Assembly: GCA_963769045.1 (NCBI GenBank)
Contig: CAVYKK010000028.1
Coordinates: 62,001 to 126,000 of the forward strand
Direction of reading: 5' to 3'
DNA: 64,000 nt
DNA from: Methanocella_A sp963769045
GTDB taxonomy: Archaea > Halobacteriota > Methanocellia > Methanocellales > Methanocellaceae
Position 1 is the stretch's first letter. Each line of letters opens with the position of its first letter. Both the position numbers and the translations under genes were made by a program. The notes below the pieces were generated by a model, which did not search any database, was not told the origin of the DNA, and saw only the letters and a program-made list of their open reading frames with translations. Of the stretch, positions 8,577 through 17,557 are shown piece after piece.

Positions 8577-10157
8577 ATGTCGCAATCCAGGCGTTTAAAA
8601 AGCGAACAGAGAAAAACAGGCACTTTGCCATCAGCTGCCGATAAGCGGTCAGGGCTCGGTCTTAAGCTGAGCCCGGGCATGCAAAACCTGATAGCGCTAT
8701 TACTGGTGGTAGCCACGATTGCGGGCCTGTCCCTGGGCTTCTTACTGGCATTTAACTACCCGATGACGAGCGATACAGCCAACGCTGGCCTGTTCCCTAT
8801 GGAGGTTATGCACGGGAATTTCGAGTACGTGTTCCCGGCAAATAACCCTTACTTCTTCACTGATTACGTCTTTCACCTGGTCATCCAGCCGCTGACCGGC
8901 TATAGCCCGGTTGCGCTCATATTGACAGGCTATGCCATGTTTGTGCTAATCGTGCTCGCATCCGCAGCGCTGGCGCTACGCCTCGCGGGCCGCCTGGAGG
9001 CCCTGGCGGCGGCAGCGCTCGTGGCCAACACGTCGTTCTGGAGCCTCAAGTACGTCCTCTATCCCCTGTATCACAACGGTACGATCCTGTTCATCCTGCT
9101 TTCCATCCTGGTCATCTACGCCGACAGGCCGCCCTTCCGTCTTGGCTTCAGAACGAGAGTGCTGATAGTCACTCTGCTGCAGTTCCTGGGCGTATTCTCT
9201 GACACGCTCATGCTTCCGGTGTTTACCCTGCCGCTCATCGTCTATTCGGCTTACCGGCTCTGGAAGCAGAGACATGCGGCGGAGGAGGAAAAGAAAAGTA
9301 ACGATACGGAAGGCAGCCCCCTATTCTGGCTCGCGTCGACAGTACCTGCTTTAGTCATATTTGCTTTGAAGACGCGGATGGGGCAGATCTGGCCGGGCGG
9401 TCCTATCCTGGAGCAAGGGGCATATCTGGCATCCCCGGGAAGCCTGCTACAGCACCCGGAAATGTTAAATGTGGCCGTCGATACGCTAATCCGCTTCTCC
9501 GGAGACATAATCGTCGCCGCACTAATCGTAATCGCTATAGCGCTCGTGATTCTCGGGAGAAAGGACCGTTTCCTGCAAGCGGTCCTCGTCCTCGGCGGGA
9601 TATTCATGGTAATCGGGCTCATGTCAATGACAGTAGTAGGTAACGCTGGCCGGTACCTTACCTCCATTATCGTACTGGCCCTGACGGTGGCCGCCACGGG
9701 GACGATGCGCCGCGGGTTATATTATGTTCCTCTGATCATTGTATTCGCAATTGTCCTGTTGAATATCGGGTCGAACGTGCAGCTCCTGAACCAGCCTCAT
9801 CCGAACTTCCTCCAGGACCAGCAAGGTATGGTCGATTACCTCGAGAGCAAGAACATCACTCACGCCTATTCGGATTACTGGACCGCTAACATCAATACCT
9901 ACGTTTCGGGTGGCAAGATAACGGTAGAGCCCGTCTATTTGCAGGACGGCTTGCTCAGGTTCCAGAACACGAACTCCGCCCCCCGCTGGGCGAGCGTATG
10001 GCCGGACGGTAACGATACCCGGCCGGTGCTCATTACCAGGCCCGGCGACCGCATATACGACTGGGCCCAGCAGGTCAATAAAGATCACCCGCCAGTAGAA
10101 GCCTACCAGGTGAACGACTGCCGGATATACGTCTATAACGGAACGCTGCCCACGTAG
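8577..10157 (+). CDS. Polytopic membrane protein of unknown function, GT-C-like outline
   Basis: 526 residues with a basic, Ser-rich N-terminus, about ten hydrophobic segments and a C-terminal extracytoplasmic domain of about 120 residues. The first loop after a transmembrane segment contains NYPMTSDTAN, an acidic loop position reminiscent of GT-C transferases, but no KPP signature is present, so this is a weak assignment. It stands alone, divergent from radB and 116 nt before a RuvC-fold gene. Confidence 0.55.
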   Translation: MSQSRRLKSEQRKTGTLPSAADKRSGLGLKLSPGMQNLIALLLVVATIAGLSLGFLLAFNYPMTSDTANAGLFPMEVMHGNFEYVFPANNPYFFTDYVFHLVIQPLTGYSPVALILTGYAMFVLIVLASAALALRLAGRLEALAAAALVANTSFWSLKYVLYPLYHNGTILFILLSILVIYADRPPFRLGFRTRVLIVTLLQFLGVFSDTLMLPVFTLPLIVYSAYRLWKQRHAAEEEKKSNDTEGSPLFWLASTVPALVIFALKTRMGQIWPGGPILEQGAYLASPGSLLQHPEMLNVAVDTLIRFSGDIIVAALIVIAIALVILGRKDRFLQAVLVLGGIFMVIGLMSMTVVGNAGRYLTSIIVLALTVAATGTMRRGLYYVPLIIVFAIVLLNIGSNVQLLNQPHPNFLQDQQGMVDYLESKNITHAYSDYWTANINTYVSGGKITVEPVYLQDGLLRFQNTNSAPRWASVWPDGNDTRPVLITRPGDRIYDWAQQVNKDHPPVEAYQVNDCRIYVYNGTLPT

Positions 10158-10196
10158 CCACTGGAAACCGGGGGATCTCGCATCATATTACATAGG

Positions 10197-10219
10197 TTTA
10201 CGTCAAATGGAAACGTAAA
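10197..10219. promoter_or_regulatory. Palindrome upstream of the RuvC-fold gene
   Basis: TTTACGT and ACGTAAA form perfect 7-bp arms around a 9-nt spacer, about 55 nt before the apparent start at 10274. It could be an operator; no regulator is identifiable. Confidence 0.35.
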
Positions 10220-10273
10220 TAAGTCATGTCAAGCATCCATGCGCGGACGTAGCGTGAATGCGGAGGGAACTAC

Positions 10274-11092
10274 ATAATCGCCCTTATCACCTCGGATTTC
10301 GCCGTTTACGAGAAAGTGGTCGCGGAGCTGAAGAGCCGCGAGATGCCTTTTATCACGTTAAGAGTCGGCGAACACATCCCGGCGAACGTCGACGTCGTCA
10401 TCACCACTGAGAACGAAGCGGAACAGATCGCCTGGGAAGGCAGTCATCTCGTGATTTACGACGACACAGTTGCTACAGTCAATCGGGCCGTCCGTGCCGA
10501 GCGGAAGACAGAGCCCTCAGGCGCGATGGTCATCGGCATCGACCCGGGGCGCAGGCCGGGAGTGGCGGTGCTGTCGGGCGATATGGTGATCGCCGTCCAT
10601 CAGGTGAGCCCCACCGAGGTGGAGCCGATGGTGAGGAAGATCAAGCACGACTACCGGCCCACGTCGATGACGGTCCGGATCGGCAACGGCGCGCGGCTGG
10701 TCACGACGCAGATCATCAACTCGCTGCTGCAGGCGGGCTTCAAGGTCGAGCTGGTCGACGAGACGGGCACGACGCCGCATATCGGCCGGGACGTACATAC
10801 GAACACGGTCCGGGACATTATTGCCGCGATTAATATCGCACGCATCAAAGGTGTCCCGGTGGGCCATGAACGGGAGATCGAGCCGTCGAAGGGCGAAATC
10901 CGCGTCATACAGGAGGCCAGCCGCTCCCTGTCAGATGGCAGGGCGACCATCCCGAGGTACCTGGCACGGCAGGTGGCGCGCGGTGAGCTGACTATCGACC
11001 AGGCCATTGCGATGCACAAGGGTACCATCAAGAATGGTAATGGCGATAAAAACGTAAATGGCCATAACGGGTATAATGGCCACGACCTGTAA
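10274..11092 (+). CDS. RuvC/RNase H-fold domain protein with apparent non-AUG start
   Basis: About 272 residues. The centre carries VIGIDPGRRPGVAVL, the first strand and acidic residue of the RuvC/RNase H fold, followed by a helical region with conserved acidic and His positions; the C-terminus is Asn/Gly-rich. Coding similarity clearly begins before the first standard start, a GTG at 10316: the frame reads IIALITSDFAVYEK immediately upstream. The frame is open from a stop at 10250 and contains no ATG, GTG or TTG before 10316, yet GGAGGG at 10262-10267 is ideally spaced for ATA at 10274. Either an AUA/AUC start is used or a base is wrong. The substrate is unknown. Confidence 0.6.
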   Translation: MIALITSDFAVYEKVVAELKSREMPFITLRVGEHIPANVDVVITTENEAEQIAWEGSHLVIYDDTVATVNRAVRAERKTEPSGAMVIGIDPGRRPGVAVLSGDMVIAVHQVSPTEVEPMVRKIKHDYRPTSMTVRIGNGARLVTTQIINSLLQAGFKVELVDETGTTPHIGRDVHTNTVRDIIAAINIARIKGVPVGHEREIEPSKGEIRVIQEASRSLSDGRATIPRYLARQVARGELTIDQAIAMHKGTIKNGNGDKNVNGHNGYNGHDL

Positions 11093-11105
11093 AATGACGA
11101 TAAAT

Positions 11106-11145
11106 GCCTCTGCCCGGGCACGCGTGCGCGCGACCGACGCAGAGG
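11106..11145. repeat. CG-alternating tract inside an inverted repeat
   Basis: GCCTCTGC (11106-11113) and GCAGAGGC form 8-bp arms around a core that includes CACGCGTGCGCGCG. It lies between convergent genes. Similar CG-alternating tracts occur in the gaps near 6965, 15733, 28190 and 43663. Confidence 0.45.
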
Positions 11146-11188
11146 CGCCTCCTGTTAACGGCCGCAGGGGCAGGCTCATTCTTAAGAA

Positions 11189-11921
11189 TCAACACCGGAC
11201 CTGCCGGAAGTACTTCCAGCCGGTCTTCGCGATTTTCATCCGGGCATCAGGATGCTCGCAAATCCATTTGATCACTTTGTTAAAGGCCGTAGCCGGGTCC
11301 CGGGTTTCCTTGGGGTCGAAATACTCGCGGTACCCGAGTGATTTGACGTATTCCTTAAAGCGCTCTTCCAGTTCGTGCTGCAGCAGACCGGTAATCTCAG
11401 TCACGTGTACCTCGTAGCCTGCTTCGCGTAAGATTTCCTTCGACCGGGAGTTCACATAGCCGGTACAGATCTCGACCAGCGTATCGGAAGGGCGCCCGCC
11501 CAGGTTCTCCACAAGCGCTAACGTGACTCGTGCAGCCTCGTCAAGGTACGCGTGCATCTCAAAGGGCTTTCCCTGGAAAAAACGGACATCCACCATGGCT
11601 GTTTCGACGTGCCTGTCTGCCTCAGCCCCGATCATTACGCCGCCGAGGGGAAATCCCCAGCCTGCATCGTCTACCTTAATAACCTTTTCCATTACAGGCG
11701 CTTTGCCTGACAGCAGCCGCTCCAGTGTGTGGTTGTCTGTGGTCACCAGCTTGAGCTGCCCTTTTGTGTTCCGGTAGACGCGTGCTGTCCACTTTGGCGT
11801 TACGCGTATGCCGTCGCCGTAGACGCTCAAGACCACGTACGGGACTGGCCTCGGTGCGGCGTGGCAGCCCCAGGCCCTCGATCGCCCGCAAAGTTGTCTC
11901 GTCTATGGGCCTGACATCCAT
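11189..11921 (-). CDS. Conserved-looking protein of unknown function, interrupted by a frameshift
   Basis: Two frames must be joined. From an ATG at 11921 the protein begins MDVRPIDETTLRAIEGLGLP; from about 11865 the sensible sequence continues in the next frame (RPVPYVVLSVYGDGIRVTPK) to the stop at 11189. Read that way it is about 243 residues, soluble, with no motif I recognise. The downstream frame alone could start at a GTG at 11836. A one-base error in the G/C-rich stretch 11850-11880 is as likely as a true mutation. It diverges from nrdD. Confidence 0.5.
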
Positions 11922-12112
11922 AATTCCTCACCTATGATACAAACCATATTAAATATTGTATGAACGATCTCTCACCAATTATTAATATTAATCCATGAAT
12001 GTTTAAAATAATTCCTTTTTTCGGTATTTAATTTTAGCGGAGGCCAGTAAATAGCCTGTGGAGGCGTCCCGGCTCGATCGCCTTTATTTTCATGTGTTTC
12101 GGCACGAAATGC

Positions 12113-12120
12113 TTATAAAA
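12113..12120 (+). promoter_or_regulatory. TATA-like element in the 405-bp nrdD leader region
   Basis: TTATAAAA, preceded by purine-rich GAAATGC, lies about 205 nt before nrdD. The gap 11922-12326 is AT-rich throughout and shows no coding sequence; this is the best match to a BRE/TATA in its middle. Confidence 0.35.
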
Positions 12121-12237
12121 CGCAGCCTTTATTCATATGCCCGTTAGAATTAATGTAAGGGTTAATATAATAACTTACAAAAATATAACACAAGCCTTAT
12201 TACCTTATAGTAAGTAAGCTGTATAGGACGTATCTGG

Positions 12238-12253
12238 AAACTATATATTGCTG
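12238..12253 (+). promoter_or_regulatory. NrdR-box-like site before nrdD
   Basis: The core CTATATATTG at 12241-12250 matches the NrdR-box core pattern CwAtATaTwG exactly, 74 nt before the nrdD ATG. NrdR is the nucleotide-sensing repressor of ribonucleotide reductase genes in bacteria and some archaea. The same bases could instead be a TATA box, in which case repressor binding would block TBP. No clear second box at the usual spacing was found. Confidence 0.4.
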
Positions 12254-12326
12254 CGCTCCAGATTATTGTCAGGTGAGATAGGCGGGATGGTCAAATGGGT
12301 TATCATATTGTACTGGGGGATAGCAG

Positions 12327-14669
12327 ATGGCATCGCTGAATTATAGTAAACCGGCCGGAGACGGCAGCCTGTATATTATCAAGTCGGACAGCAGGATTGA
12401 GCTGTTTGACCCAAACAAAGTTGTGGTCAGCCTGATCAAATCAGGTGTTCCCTACAGGCTGGCATGTGATATTGCCGACGACCTGCAGTTCAGGGTTCAC
12501 GATGGCATCACCACCAGATCGCTGCGAACAATTCTTCTCAATATCATCGACCAGAAGGACCCGGAGGCGGCGCTGCGCTACAAGCAGTCCCACGAAATGT
12601 ATGTCCGGACGTCGAGGGGCACGCTCGAGCCGTTCGACTACCGGATGATCGAGACCTCGCTGGTCAAAGAGACAGGAATCGCCAAGGAATCGGCAATTCA
12701 CGTGGCCAAGGAAGTAGAGGCCAAGCTGCGCAAGCTCAAAGTCAACTACCTCAGTGCACCGCTCATCCGTGAGATCGTCACGGTCCAGTTGCTCGAAGAG
12801 GGCATGGAAGAGGCACGTGCAAAGTACACCAGGCTGGGCATGCCGGTGTACGACGTCACCCACCTCATCGAGCAGGGTAGCAAGGAGAACGCGAACCTCC
12901 ATCATAACCCCGAGACCATTCACAAGTTCGCCGGCGACCAGATCCTGCGTGAGTTCCTGCTTGTCAAGGTACTGCCAGGCTACATCGGCGACGCCCATAT
13001 GCGGGGCGACATTCACCTGCACGACGCGGACTATTTCGCTGTCAGGCCGAACTGCCTGCAGCATGACCTGAGCTGGTTCTTCGAGAACGGGCTCCGGGTA
13101 GACGGTACGGGCAAGCACACGTCCGTCGCGGCGCCGCCCAAGCACGCGATGGTGGCCGCACTCCACGCGGCAAAAGTACTGGCGTCCGCACAGACCAACA
13201 TGGCCGGCGGCCAGTCGCTGGATAACTTCAACATCTTCATGGCACCCTTCTTCAGGGGCATGAGCTACGAGGACGTCAAGCAGGTCGCCCAGGCATTCGT
13301 CTATGAGATGAACATGCAGTACGTGGCACGCGGCGGCCAGGTCGTCTTCTCCAACATCGACATCGAGCTCACTGTGCCGAAGTACCTCGCGCAGAGGCCT
13401 GCCATCGGCCCGAAGGGCAAGGTCGTAGGTACCTACGCCGACTACCAGGACGAGCTGATCACTTTCACCAATGCATTGCTGGACACCTTCATGGAAGGCG
13501 ATGCGCTGGGCAAGCCCCACCTGTTCCCGAACACCATCGTCAAGGTGCGGGAAAGCGCCTTCAAGGACCAGGACCAGAAGCAGATGCTTCTCAAGGTACA
13601 CCAGCTGTTCTCCAAGTACGGCACGCCGTACATCCTCAACATGCTCCCCGAGTGGCAGCATGACGCCGTCAACAGCATGGGCTGCCGGACCCGGCTCAGC
13701 GGCGACTGGGCGGATAAGCAGGGCTATGAAGACCCGTCTATGTCGACCATGAGGACTGGCAATATACACTATAACACCGTCAATCTGCCACGCATCGCAC
13801 TCGAGGCCAATGGCGATGACAGCCGCATCTTCGAGATCATGGACCAGCGGCTCGACCTCATCCGCGAGGCTTTGAACATCAAGCATGGCATTATCGACAA
13901 GCGTCTCCATGAGAACAAGATCCTGCCGTTCCTCACCCAGAAGGGCAAGGATGGCCAGGAGTACTACCGGTTCAAGGACCTGACCCACACGGTGGGCTTC
14001 GTCGGGCTGAACGAGCTGACGAAGATACACTGTGGCGCTGCGCTCCACGAATCGGCAGACGCCTACGACTTTGGCATCGACGTGATCAGGTACATGCGCG
14101 ACTGGGCGGACACCATGACCGAGCTGACCGGATGGCGCTGGACACTGACCCAGACGCCGGCAGAGTCTACCGCAGGCCGGTTCGCCAAGCTGGACCTTAA
14201 AGAGTTCGGCCCCCGGGCGATCGTCAACGGCGACCGGGAGAAGGGCGCAGTCTACTACACCAACAGCTCGCACATGCAGGTCGACGCGGATATCCCCCTG
14301 TTCGAGCGGGCGAAGATGGACGGCAAGTTCCACCCGATCTGCAACGGCGGCCATATAGCGCACCTGTTCCTCGGCGAAGGCACGCCGGACCCGGAGGGCC
14401 TGATGAGCCTGACCGAGAAGATCTGCCGCCACACCAGCAACGGCCTCTTCGACTACACCCGGGACCTGACGACGTGCCGGAAGTGCACCACGGTATCGGG
14501 CGGCCTGCTCAACGCCTGTCCCAACTGCAATGCCACCGGCCAGGACCTCGAATACTACTCGAGGATTACCGGCTACTGCCAGCGTATCGGCAGCGGCGAC
14601 AGCGCAGGCGGCTGGAACGATGCCAAGATCGCAGAGCTCCGGGACCGGAAGCGGTACTGCATAAACTAG
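12327..14669 (+). CDS. nrdD: Anaerobic ribonucleoside-triphosphate reductase
   Basis: 780-residue glycyl-radical enzyme that reduces ribonucleoside triphosphates to deoxyribonucleotides under anoxia. An N-terminal ATP-cone spans about residues 15-100 (FDPNKVVVSLIKSG, GITTRSLRTI, EAALRYK). The catalytic barrel contains HxHD (GDIHLHDAD), NxQSxD-like and Cys positions typical of class III enzymes. Near the end, CRKC and CPNC form the zinc site and SRITGY (about 745-750) contains the radical glycine. The length fits the family. nrdG follows after 30 nt. The ATG at 12327 follows a GGGGG tract. Confidence 0.93.
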   Translation: MASLNYSKPAGDGSLYIIKSDSRIELFDPNKVVVSLIKSGVPYRLACDIADDLQFRVHDGITTRSLRTILLNIIDQKDPEAALRYKQSHEMYVRTSRGTLEPFDYRMIETSLVKETGIAKESAIHVAKEVEAKLRKLKVNYLSAPLIREIVTVQLLEEGMEEARAKYTRLGMPVYDVTHLIEQGSKENANLHHNPETIHKFAGDQILREFLLVKVLPGYIGDAHMRGDIHLHDADYFAVRPNCLQHDLSWFFENGLRVDGTGKHTSVAAPPKHAMVAALHAAKVLASAQTNMAGGQSLDNFNIFMAPFFRGMSYEDVKQVAQAFVYEMNMQYVARGGQVVFSNIDIELTVPKYLAQRPAIGPKGKVVGTYADYQDELITFTNALLDTFMEGDALGKPHLFPNTIVKVRESAFKDQDQKQMLLKVHQLFSKYGTPYILNMLPEWQHDAVNSMGCRTRLSGDWADKQGYEDPSMSTMRTGNIHYNTVNLPRIALEANGDDSRIFEIMDQRLDLIREALNIKHGIIDKRLHENKILPFLTQKGKDGQEYYRFKDLTHTVGFVGLNELTKIHCGAALHESADAYDFGIDVIRYMRDWADTMTELTGWRWTLTQTPAESTAGRFAKLDLKEFGPRAIVNGDREKGAVYYTNSSHMQVDADIPLFERAKMDGKFHPICNGGHIAHLFLGEGTPDPEGLMSLTEKICRHTSNGLFDYTRDLTTCRKCTTVSGGLLNACPNCNATGQDLEYYSRITGYCQRIGSGDSAGGWNDAKIAELRDRKRYCIN

Positions 14670-14699
14670 ATAACCTAAAAAACGTTTTCTTTTCTTTTG

Positions 14700-15479
14700 A
14701 TGGTCTTTATGCAGGTCTATCTCGGGGATATCATTCCCACCTCGACGCTCGAATGGCCGGGCAAGGTGTCACTGGTGGTCTTCTTCCGGGGATGCCCGTT
14801 CCGGTGCCCCTACTGCTCCAATGCACAGTTCGTCGACCAGGAGTCCGGCGAGCCGGTGGGACTGGAGAAGGTCACGGCCGAGATCGAGAGAGCGAAAGAC
14901 TTCATCGATGCCGTCGTCGTCTCGGGCGGCGAGCCGTTCATGCAGCAGACGGCGTTCCACGAGATCGCCCGGCTTGCCAAAAGCCTCGGGCTGCAGGTAG
15001 GCGCACAGACCAATGGCCGGTACCCGGACAGGATTTCGGCTGCTGTCGGGCTGGGCCTGTTGGACGCGGTCATGCTGGACGTCAAGGCGCCGTTGGAGCT
15101 GGAGGCATATTCCCGCACCACGGGCGACAGGGACAGGCGCGACATCCTGGACGCAGTCACACAGACCGTAGCGCTTTGTAACAGGCTGCGGGCCGAAGGC
15201 AAACTGGCCTATTACGAAGCAAGGACTACGGTGTTCCGGGGCATATCGGACAGGCCGGAGGACATTGCTGCGATCGTGACAGCGCTACAGTGCGATGCCT
15301 ACGTGATCCAGCAGGGCCGGCCCGAGATCGCCATGGATGTGTCTATCAAGAAGCTGGAGGCCATACCCCGCAACGAGCTGCTGGAGCTGGCCAGACACGC
15401 ACGACACTCCGTATCGCCCGAAAAGGTGAAGGTCGTCAAAGTGCGGACCCGTGAGATGGGCGACGAGATTGTCCGTTAG
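14700..15479 (+). CDS. nrdG: Anaerobic ribonucleotide reductase activating protein (radical SAM)
   Basis: 259-residue radical SAM activase that installs the glycyl radical on NrdD. CPFRCPYC at residues 32-39 supplies the three cysteines of the 4Fe-4S cluster; VVVSGGEPFMQ is the SAM-binding GGE motif. It is longer than E. coli NrdG and resembles the archaeal type. It sits directly downstream of nrdD in the same orientation. ATG at 14700 is chosen; ATG at 14709 (MQVYLGD) is equally possible and neither has a strong Shine-Dalgarno. Confidence 0.88.
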   Translation: MVFMQVYLGDIIPTSTLEWPGKVSLVVFFRGCPFRCPYCSNAQFVDQESGEPVGLEKVTAEIERAKDFIDAVVVSGGEPFMQQTAFHEIARLAKSLGLQVGAQTNGRYPDRISAAVGLGLLDAVMLDVKAPLELEAYSRTTGDRDRRDILDAVTQTVALCNRLRAEGKLAYYEARTTVFRGISDRPEDIAAIVTALQCDAYVIQQGRPEIAMDVSIKKLEAIPRNELLELARHARHSVSPEKVKVVKVRTREMGDEIVR

Positions 15480-15514
15480 TATATAGCATTCCTGAATCTT
15501 TTTGTACGGGCTGG

Positions 15515-15639
15515 CCGGCACTTAACACCACGTAAACGACGTCAACGACGTCAACCACGTTCTCGATCGGTGCAGGCAGCCATCCCCGGGAAAAACGTCG
15601 TTAACGTGGTTGACGTCGTTGACGTTGTCTGGGTGCCGG
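15515..15639. repeat. Inverted-repeat element B (CGTCAACGA 9-mers)
   Basis: The left arm CCGGCAC...CGTAAACGACGTCAACGAC and the right arm (ending GGTGCCGG) are near reverse complements of about 45 nt. Unit spacing is exactly 9 nt within each arm. It lies between the 3' ends of convergent genes, so it could act as a bidirectional 3'-end structure. Confidence 0.8.
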
Positions 15640-15732
15640 TGGCGTCTAAAAAAATATGATAATGAGAAGAACCGGATGGCCTGAGCTTTGGTCAGGGATT
15701 ACAATGAAAAATGAGTACCCATGCCGATGCAG

Positions 15733-15759
15733 GGCCACGCGTGCGCGCGCGAGCGGCCG
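15733..15759. repeat. CG-alternating intergenic tract
   Basis: GGCCACGCGTGCGCGCGCGA and flanks: a run of alternating purine-pyrimidine CG steps bounded by GGCC on both sides. The reverse complement closely matches the tract near 43663. Confidence 0.4.
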
Positions 15760-15772
15760 GGCGCCGGGCGAA

Positions 15773-16387
15773 TTATAATTTCCTGCGGGGCAGGGTCTGC
15801 TTTGCCGCGACGGCTACAGCCGGCCGTTCCTGCGGTCCGGGAGGCAGCTGCTTCTGCGCTTTGATGCCGCCGTGTTTGATGCGTCTCACGCACTCTTTAT
15901 TTATAATGCGCCACACCCCGTGCTCCAGCGCTTCACGGCGGTAATCTGCGTCGTAGCTTAAGTACGAGAAGAGCAGGACGCCGATGGCCAGCGCGATGAT
16001 CACAAGCACCGCAGCAATCGCGATGAAGGTCGTTGTCGGGATGTTCACGTTGAAATAGAGTACGACCTGTATGGCGATGGCCAGTATCAGCGGCACGATC
16101 AGGCCCGCGAATGACACCCATATCTTCCCGGGTTTGCGCACGCCGGCCTTCGACTTGAACTCGGATATTTTTTCCATGACGGTGAGCTTCTCGCCCGTGT
16201 TGCAGGAAGCCGTGATGAACGCAGTGACGTCCTTCTGCTGGTCCTTCGTGAGCGACGTTCCGCCGACCGCCACACGGACATAGCCCAGCAGCGGCGTCTG
16301 CAGCCGTTCTGCCGTACGCTTTTCAGTGGCCTCCCTTATGGCGTACACTTTCTTGATTGTCGTCAGGATTAGCTCTTCGTTATTCAT
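15773..16387 (-). CDS. Membrane protein of unknown function, two transmembrane segments
   Basis: 204 residues from an ATG at 16387 (MNNEELILTT). A soluble helical N-terminal domain of about 90 residues is followed by two adjacent hydrophobic segments (VSFAGLIVPLILAIAIQVV and TFIAIAAVLVIIALAIGVLL), then a basic, Pro-rich C-terminal tail. No family is recognised. It is a stand-alone gene convergent with nrdDG across repeat element B. Confidence 0.6.
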   Translation of the reverse strand: MNNEELILTTIKKVYAIREATEKRTAERLQTPLLGYVRVAVGGTSLTKDQQKDVTAFITASCNTGEKLTVMEKISEFKSKAGVRKPGKIWVSFAGLIVPLILAIAIQVVLYFNVNIPTTTFIAIAAVLVIIALAIGVLLFSYLSYDADYRREALEHGVWRIINKECVRRIKHGGIKAQKQLPPGPQERPAVAVAAKQTLPRRKL

Positions 16388-16479
16388 CGCAACACCATCG
16401 CAACCTCGTTTTACTATGACATAACGTATTAAATACTTATACCAGAAAAGTTTTGTGTTATATTCCTGCAATTCCGGGC

Positions 16480-16529
16480 GATTGCGGCAATCCTATGGAT
16501 TGCGGCAATCCTATGGATTGCTCAGGATT
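16480..16529. repeat. 18-bp tandem repeat, 2.3 copies
   Basis: GATTGCGGCAATCCTATG is repeated twice and begins a third time. Each unit contains the short palindrome GATTGC-G-GCAATC. It lies in the 217-bp spacer between divergent genes, 75 nt before the next start, and could be regulatory. Confidence 0.6.
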
Positions 16530-16604
16530 TCCACAAGTATTAATATGTCCGGCCTCTTAAGACATCTCGAAATTGACATACAGATACGTAGAGGCGTTGT
16601 TTTT

Positions 16605-17557
16605 ATGAAGGTCATAGCGTTCGTGGGCATGCCAGGGGCGGGGAAATCGGAAGCATCCGGCGTCGCCCGGGAGATGGGCCTGCCCGTCGTCGTCATGGGG
16701 GACGTGCTCAGGGAAGAGGTCCGCGAGAGGGGGCTGCCGCCCACCGACGAGAACATCGGCGGCGTCGCAAACCAGCTGCGCAAGGAAGAGGGCATGGACG
16801 CGATCGCTAAGAGATGCATACCGAAGATCGAGGCGCTCAAGGCCCGTGCGGTCGTCGTGGACGGCATCCGGGGCATCGCCGAGGTAGAGACGTTTAAGCG
16901 GGCGTTCGGCGAGGACTTCACCCTGGTGAAGATCGACGCGCCCTTCGAGGTGAGGCTGGAACGGCTGCGCCGCAGGGCACGATCGGACGACCTGGGCAGC
17001 CCCGGAGTGGCTGAAGCAGCGCGATGAGCGAGAGCTCTCCTGGGGAATGGGCAAGGCTATCGACGTGGCCGAAAAGTCAGTCGTCAACCTCGAGCCCATC
17101 GAGCGGTTCAAGGGCGAAATCCGGTCCGTACTGCGCAAGGAAAGCATACAGACCACCGTCTCCGTTCTCCTCTTTCCAACCGAGATCGAGGACCGCGTAA
17201 GGAAAGCGGTCGATAACGTTTTTCCGGGCACCCGGCTGACGCTTATCAAGAAAGAAGGGTTCGTGGACCGGCTGGAGGGCACCGCGCCCTCGCTGGACGC
17301 GCTGCATGAGCTGTTGCGCAGGCAGAAAATCCTGGACACCGCGAGGAACAGCTTCTATCGACGGCCTCAAGGGTAAAGAGATCGAGTTTCAGCTCAACAA
17401 GCAGGCGGCGTTCATGGGCTACGTGAACTTCCTCGACCACGAGGTGGCGCTGGGCGGCATCTACGTCACCATCGAGACAGACGAGCCCGAACTGATCATC
17501 GACTGGCTGGCGCCGCATACCGCGGAGGGCAGGCCGATCAAGGAGATCAGCCTGTGA
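16605..17557 (+). CDS. UPF0200/UPF0201 fusion protein (P-loop kinase-like plus RNA-binding-like domain), two frameshifts
   Basis: The N-terminal part is an archaeal UPF0200 nucleotide-kinase-like P-loop protein, often annotated as dephospho-CoA kinase-like: GMPGAGKSE is Walker A, VVMGDVLREEV and VVDGIRGIAEVE are family signatures. After SDDLGSP the reading frame must move by one base near 17003 (an extra base in a C/G run) to give EWLKQRDERELSWGMGKAI, then UPF0201 begins (KGEIRSVLRKESIQ). A second one-base shift near 17357 restores LKGKEIEFQLNKQAAFMGYV to the stop. Such UPF0200-UPF0201 fusions are known in other euryarchaea. Two indels in one conserved gene point to sequence error or recent decay. 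Its stop overlaps the GTG start of the next gene. Confidence 0.65.

Noticed and set aside
12441..14432. Long open frame antisense to nrdD
   Set aside because: Opposite strand of a clearly conserved GC-rich gene; the antisense product is rich in Val/Leu/Arg/Asp without any family motif. Typical shadow of strong codon bias.
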